NCBI GenBank assembly: GCA_016716235.1
Contig: JADJWS010000001.1
Location: forward strand, 1,860,001 to 1,924,000
Direction: 5' to 3'
Length of the DNA stretch: 64,000 nucleotides
Origin: Candidatus Defluviilinea gracilis
Lineage (GTDB): Bacteria > Chloroflexota > Anaerolineae > Anaerolineales > Villigracilaceae
Below are positions 10,435-18,839 of this stretch, in pieces (position 1 is the stretch's first letter; every line of letters starts with the position of its first letter). Both the position numbers and the translations under genes were made by a program. The notes below the pieces were generated by a model. That model was not told the origin of the DNA, made no database searches, and saw only the letters and a list, made by a program, of their open reading frames with translations.

Positions 10435-10587
10435 AGAGACTGTTTCTTAACTTCTTTTTTCGACACGGACGCCACGGATTTCACTGATTTTCACGGAAAG
10501 AATCTTTAAAAGAGCCGCCTTTTTTCCGTGTATTCCGTGAAATCCGTGTACAAAAGATCAAGGTTTAAGACTTAAGAAACACTCTCT
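10435..10587. repeat. 153-bp imperfect inverted repeat
   Basis: Outer arms AGAGACTGTTTCTTAA (10435-10450) and TTAAGAAACACTCTCT (10572-10587) are near-complementary. Inside them CACGGATTTCAC..CACGGAAA is mirrored by TTCCGTG..GTGAAATCCGTG. The whole could fold into one long hairpin. It directly follows the 82-bp element, and together they fill the gap between ppc and the SMR gene. Confidence 0.6.
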
Positions 10588-10637
10588 TAGTACGCAGTGT
10601 ACAATCGAGAGACTCCTGCTTCGCAAAGGACCTCCCC

Positions 10638-10970
10638 ATGCAAACTTTCATCATCCTCTTTTTTGCCATTCTCTCCGAGGTGATCGGCACAGTTGCCCTA
10701 AAACTCTCGAACGGATTCACCAAACCCATCCCCAGCGTTGTGGTTGTGATCGGTTATGGCGCGTCTTTCTATCTGCTGTCGCTGGCATTGAAAGCGATGC
10801 CCATCGGGGTGGCGTATGCGATCTGGTCTGGCGTGGGGCTGATTCTCACCGTCATTGCAGGGATGGTCATCTGGCGCGAAACTCTGGATTGGGCGCGAGT
10901 GGTCGGGATCGTCCTGATCATTGCAGGTATCGTTTTCATCAACGCGATTTCCAAATCTCCCGCGCATTGA
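10638..10970 (+). CDS. small multidrug resistance (SMR/EmrE-type) transporter
   Basis: The 110-residue protein has four transmembrane helices and the usual SMR length. The membrane-embedded Glu14, which couples protons and cationic drugs in this family, sits in the helix-1 stretch AILSEVIGT. The helix-3 signature YAIWSGVG is at residues 60-67. It would act as an antiparallel dimer exporting quaternary cations or guanidinium. It ends three bases before the end of the convergent HAD gene. Confidence 0.92.
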   Translation: MQTFIILFFAILSEVIGTVALKLSNGFTKPIPSVVVVIGYGASFYLLSLALKAMPIGVAYAIWSGVGLILTVIAGMVIWRETLDWARVVGIVLIIAGIVFINAISKSPAH

Positions 10971-10973
10971 TCC

Positions 10974-11630
10974 TCATCCATACTTTGGCGTATCTCCGAT
11001 AATTTCCCACCCTCGTTGCAAAGCGACTTGTTTCAAATTTTTATCGGGGTACACCGCCACAGGATGATCGGCATGTTCGAGCAGGGGAATATCCTGTTCG
11101 GTGTCGCCGTAGGCAAAGTCCACGCGCTGTATGTCGAGACGGGACAACACTTGTTGAATCTTATTCTGGCTGGCGACCAATTCTCCCGCTAACATCACCC
11201 GTCCATTGACAATTTTTACAGGCGTGCCGATCACATTTGCGCCGATCCGTTTTGCGAATGGAGCGATGAACGGCTCCACAGAACTGCTGGCGATGTACAC
11301 TTGCGCGCCATCTTCACGATGCTTGACCAATCGCGCCACCACATCTTCGCGGCGTTTCTTCCATAAGTTGTGTTCCACAGTCCATTCCGAGGCGCGCGCG
11401 AGTGTTGCTTCATCGGCATTTTTGATGTACGCGAGACTCTCGATCATCAATTTTTGTCCCCACTCCTGCCAATCGATCAACCCATTTTTTGCAAGCACGT
11501 AGGCTGGCATCACTCGCGCCATGTAAAACCGCGCGCGCCATTTGCTTTGGTTATGTTTCACCCAATCCACCAGACCCAAAAACGGCGAGCCTGTGGTCAA
11601 TGTTCCCATCATGTCTGAAATGACGATCAT
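10974..11630 (-). CDS. HAD-family hydrolase (SerB-like), altered motif I
   Basis: The 218-residue protein has the HAD layout: motif I SDMMGTLT at residues 5-12, a helical cap, motif II IASSS near 114, a motif III Lys in SQNK near 157 and motif IV YGDTEQDIPLL near 178. Motif I normally reads DxD; here the second Asp, the general acid, is Met, which would weaken phosphatase activity. The substrate is unknown; the overall shape is closest to phosphoserine-phosphatase-like HAD-IB members. It shares a short divergent promoter region with rsmI. Confidence 0.8.
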   Translation of the reverse strand: MIVISDMMGTLTTGSPFLGLVDWVKHNQSKWRARFYMARVMPAYVLAKNGLIDWQEWGQKLMIESLAYIKNADEATLARASEWTVEHNLWKKRREDVVARLVKHREDGAQVYIASSSVEPFIAPFAKRIGANVIGTPVKIVNGRVMLAGELVASQNKIQQVLSRLDIQRVDFAYGDTEQDIPLLEHADHPVAVYPDKNLKQVALQRGWEIIGDTPKYG

Positions 11631-11683
11631 CGTTGCTCCTCTTTGCGAATATTATAGCACTCGCGAAATGATACAATCATCGC

Positions 11684-12523
11684 ATGGGCACGCTCTATCT
11701 CGTCGCCACACCCATCGGTAACCTTGAGGATATGTCGCCGCGCGCGATTCGCATTTTGCATGAGGCGAGTCTCATCGCGGCGGAGGACACGCGCCACACG
11801 GGGAACTTGCTCAAGCATTTCGAGATTCAAACGCCGCTCACGAGTTATTTCGAACACAACAAACTCAGTAAACTGGATTTTATCCTCGCCAAACTTTCAA
11901 GCGGGGATGTCGCCCTCGTGTCGGATGCGGGGACTCCCGCGATCAACGACCCTGGCTACGAACTCGTCCGCGCCGCGCTCGCTTCAGGCTTCGACGTTCG
12001 ACCTGTCCCTGGTCCCTCAGCCCCTGTCGCCGCGTTGAGCGTTTCTGGCTTGCCCACAGACTCGTTCCTCTATCTCGGTTATCTACCCCACAAGAAAACA
12101 GAACGCCGTAAATTCATAGGACAAATTGCCAACCTGTCCTACACACTGATCTTCCTCGAATCTCCGCATCGGATCATTGAAGCGCTCGAAGATTTGCTCG
12201 CATCCCTCGGCGACCGCCGCATCTGCGTGGCGCGCGAGATGACCAAGATGTTCGAGGAATATTGGCGCGGGACTCTCAGCGGGGCGGTGGAGTATTTCAA
12301 ATCAAAAGAAGCGAGGGGAGAGTTTACGTTGGTGATCGAAGGAGAGAAGAAAGAAGAAAGAGGAAAGTGGAAAGTGGAGGACTTGCAAGCGGCGATTGAA
12401 AAAGAATCAAGGGGCGGGAAATCTGCGAAGGCGCTATCAGCCGAACTGTCGGAGAGAAGCGGTTGGAGTAAAAAGGATGTGTACCGTCTCGTGAGTCAAA
12501 AAGGAATCAGCGATGAGTCTTGA
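11684..12523 (+). CDS. rsmI: 16S rRNA 2'-O-methyltransferase RsmI
   Basis: The 279-residue protein belongs to the tetrapyrrole methylase fold family. RsmI hallmarks are the N-terminal LYLVATPIGNLEDMSPRA, then AEDTRHTGNLL, SDAGTPAINDPGYELV, PVPGPSA and FLESPHRI near residue 160. It methylates the ribose of C1402 in 16S rRNA using S-adenosylmethionine. A purine-rich, Lys/Glu-rich low-complexity stretch (about residues 218-235) precedes a helical C-terminal domain. The 3' end overlaps the next gene by 11 bases. Confidence 0.95.
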   Translation: MGTLYLVATPIGNLEDMSPRAIRILHEASLIAAEDTRHTGNLLKHFEIQTPLTSYFEHNKLSKLDFILAKLSSGDVALVSDAGTPAINDPGYELVRAALASGFDVRPVPGPSAPVAALSVSGLPTDSFLYLGYLPHKKTERRKFIGQIANLSYTLIFLESPHRIIEALEDLLASLGDRRICVAREMTKMFEEYWRGTLSGAVEYFKSKEARGEFTLVIEGEKKEERGKWKVEDLQAAIEKESRGGKSAKALSAELSERSGWSKKDVYRLVSQKGISDES

Positions 12524-13625
12524 ATCCCCGAATATCCAAAATGAGATGAGCGAGTCGTCAAGCCCGACAGATTTCCCCGCGCGCGGCTGGTGGAAGATTT
12601 TTTATGCGGCGTTTCTGCTGATCGTGCCAGCGTTTTCGTTTTGGGCGGTGGAGGCGATCAAACCCGAATGGCAATCGGGGGATCGCGACGCGTATGTTCC
12701 GTTGCTTATGCTTCCCGAAGCGTCAATCTTTTTTCTCTTTCTGATCGCGTATTCGATCGTTTGTTATTTTCTTATCCTTTTTGCGGGAGATCGTTTTGCA
12801 AAGTTCTTCGTTGTGAGGCTGGGAATTTACACAGGAGTTTTTCTCGCTTTGCAATACACGATTTTGCTTGGCGTGTATTTGTTTGTCTCTGCCAATTCAC
12901 TTGCGATCCTGCTGGTATGGTTCCTTCCGCTTTATTTCCCATGGATTTATCGTTCGCGTCTTGCAACATGGATCTCGCGCTACATCCGCCCATGGATGAT
13001 CGCTGTCCTTCTGATCGCATACGCGATCCTTGCCACTTTTATCAAGGATGAGGCTTTTGTCCCGTTGTTTCTCGTGTTTCTTGGGCTCATCGCATCGGGA
13101 CCGTTCTGGTCGTTTCTGATGGCAACGCAGGCTTCGATCTGGTTGTTGAAATATCACGAGTCGAATTTCACCCTCGTGCGCGGACTCGGCATCACGGCTT
13201 GGATCGCCGCCTATATCGCCGCGTGGAGGTATGACATTCTCAAAATGTACGAGTTGTATGCCCAGTTGCCACCTGTCCCGCCGCCTGATTGCTACATCGC
13301 CACCGCCGCCGCGCAGGGACATGCAAATTTCGTCGGCTCAAAACTTGTGCAACTTGCAAATGGAAATTCGATGCAGGTGAATCATCAATTGCAAATTTTC
13401 AAATGCGCTGAACTCGCCTTGCTGGCGGTCGCGCCGAAGATTCATACTCCTTTGCGGAAAATGTATGATGTGCTTGGAAAACCGCTGGCGCGTAAAATTC
13501 GAAATCCGTTTTTGGCAGATATTGCTTATCTGTCGTTGAAGCCATTCGAGCGGATTGCCGAATCTGCTTTGCGGCTTATAATCGGTAACATTCCATTTGA
13601 GTCCATCCATATTTACTCGAAATAA
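12513..13625 (+). CDS. polytopic membrane protein with a C-terminal CYIATA-box domain
   Basis: The 370-residue protein has about seven transmembrane segments in residues 28-250. A soluble C-terminal part follows, beginning with CYIATAAAQGH near residue 270, a motif found at the start of several uncharacterised bacterial domains (CFIATA box). Later segments (MYDVLGKPLARKIRNPFLADIAYL) are amphipathic. The start overlaps rsmI by 11 bases, so the two are co-translated. No function can be given. Confidence 0.75.
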   Translation: MSLESPNIQNEMSESSSPTDFPARGWWKIFYAAFLLIVPAFSFWAVEAIKPEWQSGDRDAYVPLLMLPEASIFFLFLIAYSIVCYFLILFAGDRFAKFFVVRLGIYTGVFLALQYTILLGVYLFVSANSLAILLVWFLPLYFPWIYRSRLATWISRYIRPWMIAVLLIAYAILATFIKDEAFVPLFLVFLGLIASGPFWSFLMATQASIWLLKYHESNFTLVRGLGITAWIAAYIAAWRYDILKMYELYAQLPPVPPPDCYIATAAAQGHANFVGSKLVQLANGNSMQVNHQLQIFKCAELALLAVAPKIHTPLRKMYDVLGKPLARKIRNPFLADIAYLSLKPFERIAESALRLIIGNIPFESIHIYSK

Positions 13626-13643
13626 TCAGAAGGGAATCCTCAC

Positions 13644-15110
13644 ATGGCAGAAGAAAAGAAACCCGAAGAGAAAAAAGAAGTCAAAGCCGTAGACAATCTT
13701 GTCACCTCGAAACATTCGATCAAGATCGGCGGCAAGACCATCAAGTACACCGTCACAACGGGGACGATGGTGATGAAAGAGGAAACAGCCGACCGCGAGA
13801 AAGAAGCGGAGGGCGAGAAGCCGCGCGCGCAGGTCTTCTTCGTCGCGTACACCAAAGACGGAGTCGGCGACACGGCGAAGCGTCCGCTCACGTTTTCGTT
13901 CAACGGCGGACCCGGGTCGTCGTCCGTGTGGCTTCATCTCGGCGTGTTGGGTCCACGCCGCGTGTTGTTGAAGGACGATGGCGATCTGCCGAAGCCGCCG
14001 TATCAATTGAAGGATAATGAATATTCGATCCTCGATGAGACCGATCTCGTTTTCATTGACCCGATGAACACAGGCTACACGCGCCCTGTGGAAGGCGTTG
14101 CGCCGAAGCAATGGCATGGCTTCAAAAAAGATATTGAACTGGTCGGTGATTTTATCCGCTTGTACACCACGCGCTACAACCGCTGGCTCTCGCCAAAGTT
14201 TTTGATCGGCGAATCGTACGGCACGACTCGCGCATCGGGTCTATCAGGATATTTGCAAGAACGGCATGGCATGTACTTGAACGGGCTCATGCTCGTCTCT
14301 GTCGTGTTGGATTTCACTACGATTGATTTCAACTTGAACAATGACCTGCCGTTCATCATGTTCCTGCCTGGCTACACCGCCACTGCGTGGTATCACGACG
14401 CGCTCAAACCGCATCGCCCGTTACAGGACTGGTTGAAAGAAGCCGAAGAGTTCGCGCTCGGCGATTATGCACAAGCATTGCTTAAAGGCGATTCGCTCAT
14501 CAAAGAAGAACGCGCCGAGATCGTGAAGCGTCTTTCCTATTTCACGGGCATCTCGGAGCAATTCATCGAACGTTCGAATCTGCGTATCAACGATCAGCAT
14601 TATTTCAAAGAACTCCTGCGCGAACGCGGTCTCACCGTCGGTCGGCTCGACTCGCGTTTGATCGGGCGCGACAGGCTCGGCGTCACCGAACATGCCGAGT
14701 ACGATCCGTTGCTCACGAACATCATGGGTCCGTACACTGCCGCGTTCTACGATTACATCCGCCGCGAGTTGAAATTTGAATCCGATCTGCCGTACGAAAT
14801 TTTGAGCGGCTTCGTGCATCCGTGGTCGTATAAAGAATTTGAGAACGCCTATGTCAACGTCGGCGAAACGTTGCGCGCCGCGATGACGTACAACCCGTAT
14901 CTCAAAGTCTACGTGGCGAATGGGTATTACGATCTCGGCACGCCTTACTTCGCAACCGAATACACGTTCAATCATCTCGGTCTCGACGAGTCGCTGCGCG
15001 GCAATGTGACGATGGGTTACTACGAAGCGGGTCACATGATGTACATTCACATCCCCTCGCTCAAGCAGATGAAAAAAGATCTGGCGGCATTCATCAAGGA
15101 TTCTGCATAA
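13644..15110 (+). CDS. serine carboxypeptidase-like hydrolase (peptidase S10)
   Basis: The 488-residue protein has an alpha/beta-hydrolase core of the S10 type. Visible are the oxyanion-hole stretch FSFNGGPGSSSVW near residue 89, the nucleophile elbow GESYG near 191, the acid in NGYYDLGTP near 430 and the catalytic His in YEAGHMMYIH near 465. The first 30 residues are charged (Lys/Glu-rich) with no signal peptide, so it should stay in the cytoplasm, unlike vacuolar or secreted S10 enzymes. The stop is adjacent to the next start, which suggests co-expression with the sugar isomerase. The substrate is unknown. Confidence 0.9.
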   Translation: MAEEKKPEEKKEVKAVDNLVTSKHSIKIGGKTIKYTVTTGTMVMKEETADREKEAEGEKPRAQVFFVAYTKDGVGDTAKRPLTFSFNGGPGSSSVWLHLGVLGPRRVLLKDDGDLPKPPYQLKDNEYSILDETDLVFIDPMNTGYTRPVEGVAPKQWHGFKKDIELVGDFIRLYTTRYNRWLSPKFLIGESYGTTRASGLSGYLQERHGMYLNGLMLVSVVLDFTTIDFNLNNDLPFIMFLPGYTATAWYHDALKPHRPLQDWLKEAEEFALGDYAQALLKGDSLIKEERAEIVKRLSYFTGISEQFIERSNLRINDQHYFKELLRERGLTVGRLDSRLIGRDRLGVTEHAEYDPLLTNIMGPYTAAFYDYIRRELKFESDLPYEILSGFVHPWSYKEFENAYVNVGETLRAAMTYNPYLKVYVANGYYDLGTPYFATEYTFNHLGLDESLRGNVTMGYYEAGHMMYIHIPSLKQMKKDLAAFIKDSA

Positions 15111-16175
15111 ATGAATCTCGACGACCTCGAACGCTTCAAACAACTCGACACCCTCAACATGCTCGGCGAGATTGACAACCTCCCCGATCAACTCGCCTTT
15201 GCGTATCAACTCGGCATGAAGCACGATCTGCCCGACTGGAAAAATTTTCGACAGGTCGTCATCGCAGGCATGGGCGGATCCGCCATCGGCGCGGACTTGC
15301 TCGCCGCGTACTGCGCTTCTCTCGCCCCTCTGCCTGTCTCAGTCCATCGAGATTACTCACTCCCCGTCCACGCGCGCGGCGAGGAGTCCCTCGTGATATG
15401 CTCGTCGCACTCAGGCAACACCGAAGAGACGCTTGACGCCTTCGAGTCAGCCCGAAAAGCGGAATGTCGAATCGTTGTGGTTTGCACAGGCGGTGAATTA
15501 GCGAAACGCGCGAAAGAAAATAACATCCCGATCTGGACGTTCGATCACGCAGGTCAGCCGCGTGCCGCGGTAGGATTCTCGTTTGGTTTGTTGCTCGCCA
15601 TGTTCCAGCGACTCGGCTTCCTCTCCGATCAATCGAAGGAGATGCAAGACGCGGTCGCGTCCATGAAGCGGACTCAACAGCATCTCAAAGCCGATGTCCC
15701 TGCGGTGAAGAATCCCGCCAAGCGCTATGCGGGTCAATTGATGGGGAGGTGGGTGACGTTCATGGGCTCGGGTTTGCTCAGCGTGGTTGCGCGTCGTTGG
15801 AAGGGACAGATCAACGAAGTGGCGAAAGCGGGCGCGAACTTCGAGTTCATCCCTGAAGCCGATCACAACACGCTGGCTGGGACGATGAATCCGCAAGAGA
15901 CACTCAACGCGCACACGATGACCCTCTTCTTGCGCGCGCCCTCCGACCATCCGCGTAATCGTCTGCGCTCAGACCTCACCCGCAAAGCCTTCATGCTCGA
16001 AGGCATGAACACCGATTACATCGACGCGCGCGGCGAAACTCCCCTCGCCCACATGTGGACGTCCATTTTGTTCGGCGATTACATGGCATATTATTTAGCG
16101 ATGGGCTACGGCGTTGACCCCACTCCGATTCAGGCGTTGGTTGAGTTCAAAGAAGCGATGAAAGAAGCGAAGTAA
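15111..16175 (+). CDS. SIS-domain phosphoglucose/phosphomannose isomerase
   Basis: The 354-residue protein has two SIS folds. GMGGSAIGADLL near residue 54 and SSHSGNTEETLDAF near 98 form the first phosphosugar site, and the C-terminal isomerase part includes NTDYIDARGETPLAHMWTSI near 300. This is the layout of archaeal-type bifunctional phosphoglucose/phosphomannose isomerases. It interconverts fructose 6-phosphate with glucose or mannose 6-phosphate. The ATG directly follows the stop of the S10 peptidase gene, and a hairpin terminator follows. Confidence 0.88.
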   Translation: MNLDDLERFKQLDTLNMLGEIDNLPDQLAFAYQLGMKHDLPDWKNFRQVVIAGMGGSAIGADLLAAYCASLAPLPVSVHRDYSLPVHARGEESLVICSSHSGNTEETLDAFESARKAECRIVVVCTGGELAKRAKENNIPIWTFDHAGQPRAAVGFSFGLLLAMFQRLGFLSDQSKEMQDAVASMKRTQQHLKADVPAVKNPAKRYAGQLMGRWVTFMGSGLLSVVARRWKGQINEVAKAGANFEFIPEADHNTLAGTMNPQETLNAHTMTLFLRAPSDHPRNRLRSDLTRKAFMLEGMNTDYIDARGETPLAHMWTSILFGDYMAYYLAMGYGVDPTPIQALVEFKEAMKEAK

Positions 16176-16177
16176 AA

Positions 16178-16203
16178 AAGCGACCCGATGAGGGTCACTT
16201 TTC
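16178..16203. terminator. bidirectional terminator between isomerase and vapC
   Basis: The stem AAGCGACCC / GGGTCACTT with loop GATGA is flanked by an A-run on the left and a T-run on the right. It can therefore serve both the plus-strand isomerase gene and the convergent minus-strand vapBC. Confidence 0.75.
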
Positions 16204-16576
16204 ATTTCTTCTCGATATATTTGACGCCGTCTAAATCCTTGAAGTGTTCGTCCTGCGTCCAAAGGATTGCGTCGTTTGCGCGGGCAGTTGCAAGGATGAT
16301 GCTGTCAGCCATCGCGAGCTTGGTGTCATTGGCGAGATTGGCCGCGTTCAATGCGGTTTGGCGGTCTAGTTCGACTATTTTTCCAAATGACATTACACCG
16401 ACTGCCTGCAAGGCATCTTCTTTTCCTCGAAGCACAAGCATTCTTCTAAAGACTTCATAGATGCAAACGGTCGGAACAATTAATTCCTCGACGCTCTGGA
16501 TGGCGCGCGAGAAAAAAATCGCATTTTTCCCCTCGGCAAAATATTCCAGCCAGCCCGATGAATCAACAACATTCAT
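16202..16576 (-). CDS. vapC: VapC-type PIN-domain toxin
   Basis: The 124-residue PIN ribonuclease has the acidic residues in the usual places: Asp5 in VVDSSGW, Glu41 in YEVFRR, an Asp in LAMADSIILATA near 92 and a C-terminal Asp in WTQDEHF near 108. It would cleave RNA in a Mg-dependent manner when released from VapB. Its ATG overlaps the vapB stop by one base (TAATG), the typical antitoxin-first arrangement. Confidence 0.9.
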   Translation of the reverse strand: MNVVDSSGWLEYFAEGKNAIFFSRAIQSVEELIVPTVCIYEVFRRMLVLRGKEDALQAVGVMSFGKIVELDRQTALNAANLANDTKLAMADSIILATARANDAILWTQDEHFKDLDGVKYIEKK

Positions 16577-16788
16577 TATCTTTCCTCATCGGTTTCTTCC
16601 CGCATCACATCTGTGTCAATGCCCTTGAACATCCCTCGCGCTTGTTTGATGGAAGGAACGATAACAACATGAAGGATTTTGTTATAGGGGATAAACATGA
16701 TTTTCTGCCCAGGTTTTAAACCAAATTGATTCCGCACTTCTCGAGGAATGACGACTTGGTATTTTGAGGAAATCGTTACTGCTTCCAT
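16576..16788 (-). CDS. vapB: VapB-type AbrB/MazE-fold antitoxin
   Basis: The 70-residue protein is a swapped-hairpin AbrB DNA-binding domain: VTISSKYQVVIPREVRNQFGLKPGQK at residues 4-29 is the family signature. An acidic C-terminal tail (DTDVMREETDEER) is suited to cover VapC. It should neutralise the toxin and repress the pair's promoter, which would lie just upstream around 16790-16850, facing the divergent sulfotransferase gene. Confidence 0.9.
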   Translation of the reverse strand: MEAVTISSKYQVVIPREVRNQFGLKPGQKIMFIPYNKILHVVIVPSIKQARGMFKGIDTDVMREETDEER

Positions 16789-16858
16789 GTTTTACTTCTC
16801 CTTATCGAACATAAATCGTAAAGCGATTATAGCACATCTTGTGTGGTTTAATATCCCT

Positions 16859-17695
16859 ATGCGTTTGAAATCATTTGCTCGTTCCATTATCTATCAATCT
16901 GAAAAGTTAGTTCAGCGAATTCGGTTTTCAGCTCAACCAACCAACCTGCCCATCCTCCTCGGCATCTCCTTCCCCAAAAGCGGAACGCACTTGCTCGATC
17001 AAATTTTGCTCGGCTTCTCGAATGTCGCGCCGTATGCGAAGCGATTGCATTCGTTCTATGCCGAATACGAAGGCGAAAGCGGAGTCAAGCGCGCGCCTGA
17101 GCAGTCGCTTCGTTGGCTTGATTCACTCAGTCCGCGTGATGTGGCGTCGGCGCATCTCTTTGCGCGACCCGAAGCGATTGCGCGCGTGAGTTCGCCGAAA
17201 TTTATTCCCTACTTCATCTTTCGCGATCCGCGCGATGTGGTGGTCTCGCATGTGTTTTACGTCACCGAGATGGAAAAGAATCACGTCCATCACGCATACT
17301 ATCAGTCGCTTCCCGATTTTGATTCGCGCCTCAAGGTCAGCATTTTGGGCAGACCAGACGCGGGCATTGAATTCCCGAACATCGCCGAACGCTTCGCTCC
17401 TTACATGGATTGGTTGAATCACCCCGAAGTCCTTTCCATCCACTTTGAGGATTTGATTAACGACCGCGCCGCGACTCTGACTCGCATTCTGGATCATTTC
17501 CTCACCCGCATCCCGCTTCAGACGCCCCGCAAGTTGATCCTCGACTCTTTGGAATCCTCCATCAACCCCAGCCGTTCTCCCACCTTCCGTTCGGGGAAAA
17601 CAGGCGAATGGAAAAAATATTTTACCGATGAGCACAAGAAGATTTTCGATGATGTGGCAGGCGATTTGCTGATGAAATTAGGATATGAAATCTAG
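16859..17695 (+). CDS. sulfotransferase-family protein
   Basis: With ATG 16859 the protein has 278 residues. The PAPS-binding loop appears as GISFPKSGTHLLDQIL near residue 34 and the 3'-phosphate site as FRDPRDVVVSHVFY near 120. The C-terminal GEWKKYFTDEHKKIFDDVAG closely matches the family. It would transfer sulfate from PAPS to an unknown acceptor, plausibly a glycan or lipid given the glycosyltransferase next door. The earlier ATG at 16748 would overlap vapB antisense and adds residues with no homology pattern, so I reject it. Confidence 0.85.
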   Translation: MRLKSFARSIIYQSEKLVQRIRFSAQPTNLPILLGISFPKSGTHLLDQILLGFSNVAPYAKRLHSFYAEYEGESGVKRAPEQSLRWLDSLSPRDVASAHLFARPEAIARVSSPKFIPYFIFRDPRDVVVSHVFYVTEMEKNHVHHAYYQSLPDFDSRLKVSILGRPDAGIEFPNIAERFAPYMDWLNHPEVLSIHFEDLINDRAATLTRILDHFLTRIPLQTPRKLILDSLESSINPSRSPTFRSGKTGEWKKYFTDEHKKIFDDVAGDLLMKLGYEI

Positions 17696-17717
17696 GGGCG
17701 ACAGGCCTGTCGCCCCT
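17694..17717. repeat. 24-bp perfect palindrome, probable terminator
   Basis: Arms AGGGGCGACAGG and CCTGTCGCCCCT are exactly complementary with no spacer. It overlaps the stop codon of the sulfotransferase gene and belongs to the class of short palindromes dispersed over this window. There is no T-run, so it may serve for RNA stability rather than termination. Confidence 0.7.
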
Positions 17718-17729
17718 ACCCAATGAATT

Positions 17730-18659
17730 ATGAACTGCTCCATCGTCATCCGCGCGTATAACGAAGAGAAACACATCGGGCGTTTGCTGGAGGGGATCAA
17801 ACAGCAGACTTTGAACGATGTGGAGATCATCCTCGTCGATTCAGGTTCGACGGATGCGACTGTTTCCATTGCCGAGTCGTTCGGCGCGTGGATCGTGCGA
17901 ATCGCTGCGGGGGAGTTCACGTTTGGGAGGTCGCTCAACTTCGGGGTCCGCGAAGCGACGCGTGAATTTGTCGTCATCGCCAGCGCGCATGTGTATCCCG
18001 TGTATCCCGATTGGCTGGAGTCGTTGTTGCGTCCGTTCGAGGATGAGAAGGTCGCGCTCACGTACGGCAAACAGCGCGGACCCGACTCGGCAAAATATTC
18101 GGAACAGCAGATCTTTCATCGGTGGTATCCCGATGCGAGCGACTCGAATCAACCAACTGCTTTTTGTAACAATGCCAATGCCGCGATTCGGAAAAGTTTG
18201 TGGGAGACGCATCCCTATGATGAAACATTGACGGGACTCGAAGATTTAGCTTGGGCGAAGTGGACTAAGGAACAGGGATATAAGATTGCCTACACTGCCG
18301 AAGCGGAGATCGTTCACATCCACGATGAAACGCCGCGCGGTGTGTTCAACCGTTACCGCCGCGAAGCGATGGCGTTCAAACGGATTTACCCCGAAGCGCA
18401 TTTCAACGCGTATGATTTTGTTCGTTTGACGCTCACAAACATTTTCAGCGACCTGTGGCACGCGGCGCGTGAACGAGTGTTATGGAAGAATTTCGCTTCG
18501 ATATTTTGGTTCCGCTTGATGCAATTTCACGGCACGCGCATGGGTCACCGCGAGACGAGTCTGGTCACGCCGCAGTTGCGCGAGACGTTTTATTATGCGA
18601 GGGAACGAAAGAGGAAAGAGGAAAGCGAGAGGGGAGTAGAACCGATTCGGTATGGTTAG
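17730..18659 (+). CDS. family 2 glycosyltransferase
   Basis: The 309-residue GT-A enzyme starts with CSIVIRAYNEEKHIGRLLEGI, the nucleotide-binding strand, followed by IILVDSGSTDAT near residue 34. The catalytic and acceptor region includes CNNANAAIRKSLWETHPYDETLTGLEDLAWAKW, where GLEDLAW carries the likely catalytic Asp. There is no transmembrane segment, and a Lys/Arg/Glu-rich tail is encoded by a purine run. It probably builds a surface glycan together with the neighbouring sulfotransferase. Donor and acceptor are unknown. Confidence 0.88.
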   Translation: MNCSIVIRAYNEEKHIGRLLEGIKQQTLNDVEIILVDSGSTDATVSIAESFGAWIVRIAAGEFTFGRSLNFGVREATREFVVIASAHVYPVYPDWLESLLRPFEDEKVALTYGKQRGPDSAKYSEQQIFHRWYPDASDSNQPTAFCNNANAAIRKSLWETHPYDETLTGLEDLAWAKWTKEQGYKIAYTAEAEIVHIHDETPRGVFNRYRREAMAFKRIYPEAHFNAYDFVRLTLTNIFSDLWHAARERVLWKNFASIFWFRLMQFHGTRMGHRETSLVTPQLRETFYYARERKRKEESERGVEPIRYG

Positions 18660-18702
18660 CGCAGTGATTGGAACCCCCATCGACCATTAAGCGGATTTTG
18701 AT

Positions 18703-18732
18703 TTGACTAACTCTAAATTCGTGTGATAAACT
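18703..18732 (+). promoter_or_regulatory. sigma70-like promoter of the molybdate/tungstate regulator
   Basis: TTGACT (18703-18708) is followed after 18 bases by TAAACT (18727-18732), or after 17 by ATAAAC. Transcription would begin near the foot of the hairpin at 18735. Confidence 0.5.
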
Positions 18733-18734
18733 CT

Positions 18735-18839
18735 CGATTAAGGAAAAACTTAATCGAGGTGGCGGACATCGTCCTGCGGATTGTTCATGCGCCAGGACGA
18801 GTGAGACAAAGACCTGCGGGACGGTTTCCGTAAATCGTA
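18735..18839 (+). promoter_or_regulatory. candidate structured 5' leader RNA
   Basis: The leader holds a perfect hairpin (CGATTAAG 18735-18742, loop GAAAAA, CTTAATCG 18749-18756). A second stem follows (CGTCCTG 18770-18776 with CAGGACG 18793-18799), then a third GC-rich stretch (CCTGCGGGACGG) just before the start codon. It could be a riboswitch or a protein-controlled leader for the metal-uptake genes. It does not match the molybdenum-cofactor motif as I remember it. Covariation would be needed to support it. Confidence 0.4.

Noticed and set aside
18735..18839. Molybdenum-cofactor riboswitch
   Set aside because: The leader is shorter than that motif and the conserved strings I know of are missing; it is kept only as an unassigned structured leader.
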